Assembly (NCBI GenBank): GCA_023525975.1
Contig: CM042035.1
Coordinates: 25,036,001-25,100,000, forward strand
Length of the DNA: 64,000 nucleotides
DNA from: Smallanthus sonchifolius
Taxonomy: Eukaryota > Streptophyta > Magnoliopsida > Asterales > Asteraceae
Direction of reading: 5' to 3'
A program made the position numbers and the translations under genes. The notes beneath the pieces are model-generated. The model saw nothing but the letters and a program-made list of their open reading frames with translations, searched no databases and had not been told where the DNA came from. Shown here piece by piece: positions 58,455 to 64,000 of this stretch (position 1 is the stretch's first letter; each line of letters begins with the position of its first letter).

Positions 58455-58843
58455 GAAATAACTCTTTCATTCTATTACTTTATCCCCTTCCACACATGAC
58501 TCATTTTTACTTGCATTCTCCTCTTGCGCGCGCGTTCCGCCTTACGTCAACACGTGCGTCACCCGCCGGCGAGCGTTTAGTTCTTATACTTCCTTGTACA
58601 AAACATATTCCCACGCTCACCCGGGGCGTAAGAATAATTGACTAGTATATGAAGACACACGTGTTCCACTCGACGTCTAAATGTGTGTCTCCCGCGATCG
58701 GGCGTTCCCCGACACGGACCGGCGCGCCCGAGTCTTTACGTACGTTGACCGTTTTTTGACAAAAACTTGTTACGCCCACGCCCGCTTGCAAAATAATCAA
58801 CGGGTGACGTTGTTTTGAGTAAAAAAAATAATTACTTAAAAAA

Positions 58844-58963
58844 GGGGTTGCAACACGAGGACTTCCCAGGGTGTCACCCATCCTAGTACTACTCTCGCCC
58901 AAGCACGCTTAACTGCGGAGTTCTGATGGGATCCGGTGCTTTAGTACTGGTATGATCGCAACC
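58844..58963 (-). rRNA. 5S: 5S rRNA, copy 116
   Basis: C18T and C92A. 3' spacer 58455-58843, class B. Confidence 0.95.
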
Positions 58964-59350
58964 GAAATAACTCTTCCATTCTATTAATTTATCCCCTTCC
59001 ACACATGACTCATTTTTACTTGCATTCTCCTCTTGCGCGCGCGTTCCGCCTTACGTCAACACGTGCGTCACCCGCCGGCGAGCGTTTAGTTCTTATACTT
59101 CCTTGTACAAAACATATTCCCACGCTCACCCGAGGCGTAAGAATAATTGACTAGTATATGAAGACACACGTGTTCCACTCGACGTCTAACCGTGTGTCTC
59201 CCGCGATCGGGCGTTCCCCGACACGGACCCGCGCGCCCGAGTCTTTACGTACGTTAACCGTTTTTTGACAAAAACTCGTTACGCCCACGTCCGCTTGCAT
59301 AATAATCAACGGATGACGTTGTTTAGAGTAAAAAAAAATAAATTAAAAAA

Positions 59351-59470
59351 TGGGTTGCAACACGAGGACTTCCCAGGGGGTCACCCATCCTAGTACTACT
59401 CTCGCCCAAGCACGCTTAACTGCGGAGTTCTGATGGGATCCGGTGCTTTAGTGCTGGTATGATCGCAACC
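59351..59470 (-). rRNA. 5S: 5S rRNA, copy 117
   Basis: C120A only. 3' spacer 58964-59350, class A. Confidence 0.96.
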
Positions 59471-59860
59471 GAAATAACTCTTCCATTCTATTAATTTATC
59501 CCCTTCCACACATGACTCATTTTTACTTGCATTCTCCTCTTGCGCGCGCGTTCCGCCTTACGTCAACACGTGCGTCACCCGCCGGCGAGCGTTTAGTTCT
59601 TATACTTCCTTGTACAAAACATATTCCCACGCTCACCCGGGGCGTAAGAATAATTGACTAGTATATGAAGACACACGTGTTCCACTCGATGTCTAACCGT
59701 GTGTCTCCCGCGATCGGGAGTTCCCCGACACGGACCCGCGCGCCCGAGTCGTTACGTACGTTGACCGTTTTTTGACAAAAACTTGTTACGCCCACGCCCG
59801 CTTGCAAAATAATCAACGGGTGACGTTGTTTTGAGTAAAAAAAAATAATTACTTAAAAAA

Positions 59861-59980
59861 GAGGTTGCAACACAAGGACTTCCCAGGGGGTCACCCATCC
59901 TAGTACTACTATCGCCCAAGCACGCTTAACTGCGGAGTTCTGATGGGATCCGGTGCTTTAGTGCTGGTATGATCGCAACC
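59861..59980 (-). rRNA. 5S: 5S rRNA, copy 118 (intermediate-element variant)
   Basis: G70T, C107T and C119T. 3' spacer 59471-59860, class B. Confidence 0.95.
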
Positions 59981-60369
59981 GAAATAACTCTTTCATTCTA
60001 TTACTTTATCCCCTTCCACACATGACTCATTTTTACTTGCATTCTCCTCTTGCGCGCGCGTTCCGCCTTACGTCAACACGTGCGTCACCGGCGGCGAGCG
60101 TTTAGTTCTTATACTTCCTTGTACAAAACATATTCCCACGCTCACCCGGGGGGTAAGAATAATTGACTAGTATATGATGACACACGTGTTCCACTCGACG
60201 TCTAAACGTGTGTCTCCCGCGATCGGGCGTTCCTCGACACGGACCCGCGCGCCCGAGTCTTTACGTACGTTGACCGTTTTTTAACAAAAACTCGTTACGC
60301 CCACTCCCGCTTGGATAATAATCAACGGGTGACGTTGTTTAGAGTAAAAAAAAATAATAACTTAAAAAA

Positions 60370-60489
60370 GGAGTTGCAACACGAGGACTTCCCAGGGGGT
60401 CACCCATCCTAGTACTACTCTCGCCCAAGCACGCTTAACTACGGAGTTCTGATGGGATCCGGTGCTTTAGTGCTGGTATGATCGCAACC
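60370..60489 (-). rRNA. 5S: 5S rRNA, copy 119
   Basis: C49T and C118T. 3' spacer 59981-60369, class C with caccggcggcg as at copy 107. Confidence 0.96.
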
Positions 60490-60878
60490 GAAATAACTTT
60501 TCCATTCTATTACTTTATCCCCTTCCACACATGACTCATTTTTAATAGCATTCTCCTCTTGCGCGCGCGTTCCGCCTTACGTCAACACGTGCGTCACCCG
60601 CCGGCGAGCGTTTAGTTCTTATACTTCCTAGTACAAAACATATTCCCACGCTCACCCGAGGCGTAAGAATAATTGACTAGTATAAGAAGACACACGTGTT
60701 CCACTCGACGTCTAACCGTGTGTCTCCCGCGATCGGGCGTTCCCCGACACGGACCCGCGCGCCCGAGTCTTTACGTACGTTGACCGTTTTTTGACAAAAA
60801 CTCGTTACGCCTACGCCCGCTTGCAAAATAATCAACGGGTGACGTTGTTTTGAGTAAAAAAAATAATAACTTAAAAAA

Positions 60879-60998
60879 GGGGTTGCAACACGAGGACTTC
60901 CCAGGGGGTCACCCATTCTAGTACTACTCTCGCCCAAGCACGCTTAACTGCGGAGTTCTGATGGGATCCGGTGCTTTAGTGCTGGTATGATCGCAACC
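60879..60998 (-). rRNA. 5S: 5S rRNA, copy 120
   Basis: G82A. 3' spacer 60490-60878, class B2. Confidence 0.96.
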
Positions 60999-61385
60999 GA
61001 AATAACTCTTTCAGTCTATTACTTTATCCCCTTCCACACATGACTCATTTTTACTTGCATTCTCCTCTTGCGCGCGCGTTCCGCCTTACGTCAACACGTG
61101 CGTCACCCGCCGGCGAGCGCTAAGTTCTTATACTTCCAAGTACAAAACATATTCCCACGCTCACCCGAGGCGTAAGAATAATTGACTAGTATAAGAAGAC
61201 ACACGTGTTCCACTCGACGTCTAACCGTGTGTCTCCCGCGATCGGGCGTTCCCCGACACGGACCCGCGCGCCCGAGTCTTTACGTACGTTAACCGTTTTT
61301 TGACAAAAACTCGTTACGCCCACGTCCGCTTGCATAATAATCAACGGATGACGTTGTTTAGAGTAAAAAAAAATAAATTAAAAAA

Positions 61386-61505
61386 GGAGTTGCAACACGA
61401 GGACTTCCCAGGGGGTCACCCATCCTAGTACTACTCTCGCTCAAGCACGCTTAACTGCGAAGTTCTGATGGGATCCGGTGCTTTAGTGCTGGTATGATCG
61501 CAACC
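61386..61505 (-). rRNA. 5S: 5S rRNA, copy 121
   Basis: C46T, G65A and C118T. 3' spacer 60999-61385, class A. Confidence 0.95.
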
Positions 61506-61892
61506 GAAATAATTCTTTCATTCTATTACTTTATCCCCTTCCACACATGACTCATTTTTACTTGCATTCTCCTCTTGCGCGCGCGTTCCGCCTTACGTCA
61601 ACACGTGCGTCACCCGCCGGCGAGCGTTTAGTTCTTATACTTCCTTGTACAAAACATATTCCCACGCTCACCCGAGGCGTAAGAATAATTGACTAGTATA
61701 TGAAGACACACGTGTTCCACTCGACGTCTAACCGTGTGTCTCCCGCGATCGGGCGTTCCCCGACACGGACCCGCGCGCCCGAGTCTTTACGTACGTTAAC
61801 CGTTTTTTGACAAAAACTCGTTACGCCCACGTCCGCTTGCATAATAATCAACAGATGACGTTGTTTAGAGTAAAAAAAAATAAATTAAAAAA

Positions 61893-62012
61893 GGGGTTGC
61901 AACACGAGGACTTCCCAGGGGGTCACCCATCCTAGTACTACTCTCGCCCAAGCACGCTTAACTGCGGAGTTCTAATGGGATCCGGTGCTTTAGTGCTGGT
62001 ATGATCGCAACC
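61893..62012 (-). rRNA. 5S: 5S rRNA, copy 122
   Basis: C39T. 3' spacer 61506-61892, class A with aacagatgacg. Confidence 0.97.
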
Positions 62013-62401
62013 GAATTAACTCTTTCAGTCTATTACTTTATCCCCTTCCACACATGACTCATTTTTACTTGCATTCTCCTCTTGCGCGCGCGTTCCGCCT
62101 TACGTCAACACGTGCGTCACCCGCCGGCGAGCGTTTAGTTCTTATACTTCCTTGTACAAAACATATTCCCACGCTCACCCGGGGCGTAAGAATAATTGAC
62201 TAGTATATGAAGACACACGTGTTCCACTCGACGTCTAACCGTGTGTCTCCCGCGATCGGGCGTTCCCCGACACGGACCCGCGCGCCCGAGTCGTTACGTA
62301 CGTTGACCGTTTTTTGACAAAAACTTGTTACGCCCACGCCCGCTTGCAAAATAATCAACGGGTGACGTTGTTTTGAGTAAAAAAAATAATTACTTAAAAA
62401 A

Positions 62402-62521
62402 GGGGTTGCAACACAAGGACTTCACAGGGGGTCACCCATCCTAGTACTATTATCGCCCAAGCACGCTTAACTGCGGAGTTCTGATGGGATCCGGTGCTTT
62501 AGTGCTGGTATGATCGCAACC
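62402..62521 (-). rRNA. 5S: 5S rRNA, copy 123 (doubly altered intermediate element)
   Basis: G70T, G72A, G98T and C107T, as copy 111. 3' spacer 62013-62401, class B. Confidence 0.94.
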
Positions 62522-62910
62522 GAAATAACTCTTTCATTCTATTACTTTATCCCCTTCCACACATGACTCATTTTTACTTGCATTCTCCTCTTGCGCGCGC
62601 GTTCCGCCTTACGTCAACACGTGCGTCACCCGCCGGCGAGCGTTTAGTTCTTATACTTCCTTGTACAAAACATATTCCCACGCTCACCCGGGGCGTAAGA
62701 ATAATTGACTAGTATATGAAGACACACGTGTTCCACTCGACGTCTAAATGTGTGTCTCCCGCGATCGGGCGTTCCCCGACACGGACCGGCGCGCCCGAGT
62801 CTTTACGTACGTTGACCGTTTTTTGACAAAAACTTGTTACGCCCACGCCCGCTTGCAAAATAATCAACGGGTGACGTTGTTTTGAGTAAAAAAAATAATT
62901 ACTTAAAAAA

Positions 62911-63030
62911 GGGGTTGCAACACGAGGACTTCCCAGGGTGTCACCCATCCTAGTACTACTCTCGCCCAAGCACGCTTAACTGCGGAGTTCTGATGGGATC
63001 CGGTGCTTTAGTACTGGTATGATCGCAACC
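62911..63030 (-). rRNA. 5S: 5S rRNA, copy 124
   Basis: C18T and C92A. 3' spacer 62522-62910, class B. Confidence 0.95.
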
Positions 63031-63417
63031 GAAATAACTCTTCCATTCTATTAATTTATCCCCTTCCACACATGACTCATTTTTACTTGCATTCTCCTCT
63101 TGCGCGCGCGTTCCGCCTTACGTCAACACGTGCGTCACCCGCCGGCGAGCGTTTAGTTCTTATACTTCCTTGTACAAAACATATTCCCACGCTCACCCGA
63201 GGCGTAAGAATAATTGACTAGTATATGAAGACACACGTGTTCCACTCGACGTCTAACCGTGTGTCTCCCGCGATCGGGCGTTCCCCGACACGGACCCGCG
63301 CGCCCGAGTCTTTACGTACGTTAACCGTTTTTTGACAAAAACTCGTTACGCCCACGTCCGCTTGCATAATAATCAACGGATGACGTTGTTTAGAGTAAAA
63401 AAAAATAAATTAAAAAA

Positions 63418-63537
63418 GGGGTTGCAACACGAGGACTTCCCAGGGGGTCACCCATCCTAGTACTACTCTCGCCCAAGCACGCTTAACTGCGGAGTTCTGA
63501 TGGGATCCGGTGCTTTAGTGCTGGTATGATCGCAACC
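63418..63537 (-). rRNA. 5S: 5S rRNA, copy 125
   Basis: Identical to copy 1. 3' spacer 63031-63417, class A. Confidence 0.98.
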
Positions 63538-63924
63538 GAAATAACTCTTCCATTCTATTAATTTATCCCCTTCCACACATGACTCATTTTTACTTGCATT
63601 CTCCTCTTGCGCGCGCGTTCCGCCTTACGTCAACAGGTGCGTCACCCGCCGGCGAGCGTTTAGTTCTTATACTTCCTTGTACAAAACATATTCCCACGCT
63701 CACCCGAGGCGTAAGAATAATTGACTAGTATATGAAGACACACGTGTTCCACTCGACGTCTAACCGTGTGTCTCCCGCGATCGGGCGTTCCCCGACACGG
63801 ACCCGCGCGCCCGAGTCTTTACGTACGTTAACCGTTTTTTGACAAAAACTCGTTACGCCCACGTCCGCTTGCATAATAATCAACGGATGACGTTGTTTAG
63901 AGTAAAAAAAAATAAATTAAAAAA

Positions 63925-64000
63925 GGGGTTGCAACACGAGGACTTCCCAGGGGGTCACCCATCCTAGTACTACTCTCGCCCAAGCACGCTTAACTGCGGA
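63925..64000 (-). rRNA. 5S: 5S rRNA, copy 126 (partial, cut by window edge)
   Basis: Only nt 45-120 are inside the window and these match copy 1. Nt 39 lies outside, so the C39T state that its counterpart (copy 114) would predict cannot be read. It lacks the C120A of copy 114, so the 12-unit match ends here or this unit was converted. 3' spacer 63538-63924, class A with caacaggtgcg. Confidence 0.96.

Larger units (their letters stand above)
57825..63924 (-). repeat. 12-unit higher-order repeat, copy 2 (genes 114-125)
   Basis: Second copy of the 6100 bp block. Marks private to the two blocks include G72A (genes 111 and 123), C119T (106 and 118), the altered spacer caccggcggcg (53987 and 60087) and atatgatgac (54072 and 60172). 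I noticed no difference between the blocks at the positions compared. Confidence 0.9.
1..64000 (-). repeat. Tandem 5S rDNA array, 126 units of ~508 bp
   Basis: The window is filled by a head-to-tail array of one unit: a 120-nt 5S rRNA gene on the minus strand and a 386-390 bp spacer. Distances between successive gene starts are 506-510 bp. Steps of 507 go mostly with class A spacers and 509-510 with classes B, B2 and C. No unit is inverted, truncated internally or interrupted. The array runs off both ends of the window, so the locus is larger. Plant 5S genes are usually in such separate arrays of hundreds to thousands of copies, transcribed by RNA polymerase III in the nucleoplasm. Confidence 0.98.

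Noticed and set aside
1..64000. CRISPR array
   Set aside because: Direct repeats with regular spacing are present, but the repeat is a whole 508 bp unit containing 5S rRNA, the 'spacers' are not unique, and no cas genes are seen.
1..64000. Cassandra-type retrotransposon carrying 5S sequence
   Set aside because: These elements have 5S-like sequence inside LTRs with a primer binding site, polypurine tract and target duplications. Here the 5S genes are full length with their own spacers, in direct tandem, with no LTR ends.
1..64000. Centromeric or other non-coding satellite
   Set aside because: Monomer size and higher-order repeats resemble a satellite, but each monomer contains a full, structurally intact 5S gene with promoter and terminator.
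1..64000. Linked 35S rDNA, tRNA or snRNA genes in the spacers
   Set aside because: I looked for other RNA genes in representative spacers of all classes on both strands and saw no tRNA A/B boxes in gene arrangement, no 18S, 5.8S or 25S sequence and no snRNA upstream element.

Overview
The whole 64 kb window is one uninterrupted tandem array of nuclear 5S rRNA genes of a land plant, most likely a flowering plant. Every unit holds a 120-nt 5S gene on the minus strand followed by a 386-390 bp non-transcribed spacer, giving a 506-510 bp period. I count 125 complete genes plus one cut by the right edge (76 nt). All lie head to tail in one orientation; I see no inverted unit, transposon, tRNA, protein gene or foreign insert. 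The plant call rests on the internal 5S sequence (start GGTTGCGATCATACC, middle GAGAGTAGTACTAGGATGGG, end GTTGCAACCCC), which is the angiosperm-type 5S rRNA. The species cannot be named from this.

Conventions used below. Gene positions are numbered 1-120 in the RNA sense; changes such as G70T are written in RNA sense with DNA letters relative to copy 1, which has the most frequent sequence (27 of the 125 complete copies match it exactly). '3' spacer' is the spacer at lower coordinates, downstream of that gene. Spacer classes are read from the part next to the gene 3' end: class A (plus-strand gcataataatcaacggatg, ending taaattaaaaaa), class B (cttgttacg and gcaaaataatcaacgggtg, ending taattacttaaaaaa), class B2 (as B but ctcgttacgcctacg and ending taataacttaaaaaa), class C (cactcccgcttggataataa, ending taataacttaaaaaa). 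Apart from these differences the spacers hold the same sequence and nothing gene-like.

Each unit carries the parts of a Pol III type 1 gene: internal A box, intermediate element and C box, an AT-rich element at about -29 to -19, C at -1, and T runs directly after the 3' end. Helix I is intact (GGTTGC with GCAACC).

Layout by allele pattern. The copies are not random: alleles recur in order and reveal higher-order repeats on top of the ~508 bp monomer. About 2.4-19.8 kb is built from a 10-unit block (5086 bp exact period from 8 to 19.8 kb) and a 5-unit relative. About 22.2-30.4 kb is an 8-unit block present twice (~4067 bp). About 29.9-38 kb holds 3-unit duplications (~1526 bp). About 38-51.7 kb is a mosaic of the earlier blocks. 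About 51.7-63.9 kb is a 12-unit block present twice (6100 bp exact period), sharing rare private mutations. This is the expected footprint of repeated unequal exchange and segmental duplication inside a 5S locus. The most interesting part is that certain gene alleles, especially G70T in the intermediate element (28 copies, 26 also with C107T), recur at regular intervals and may be less active or silent.
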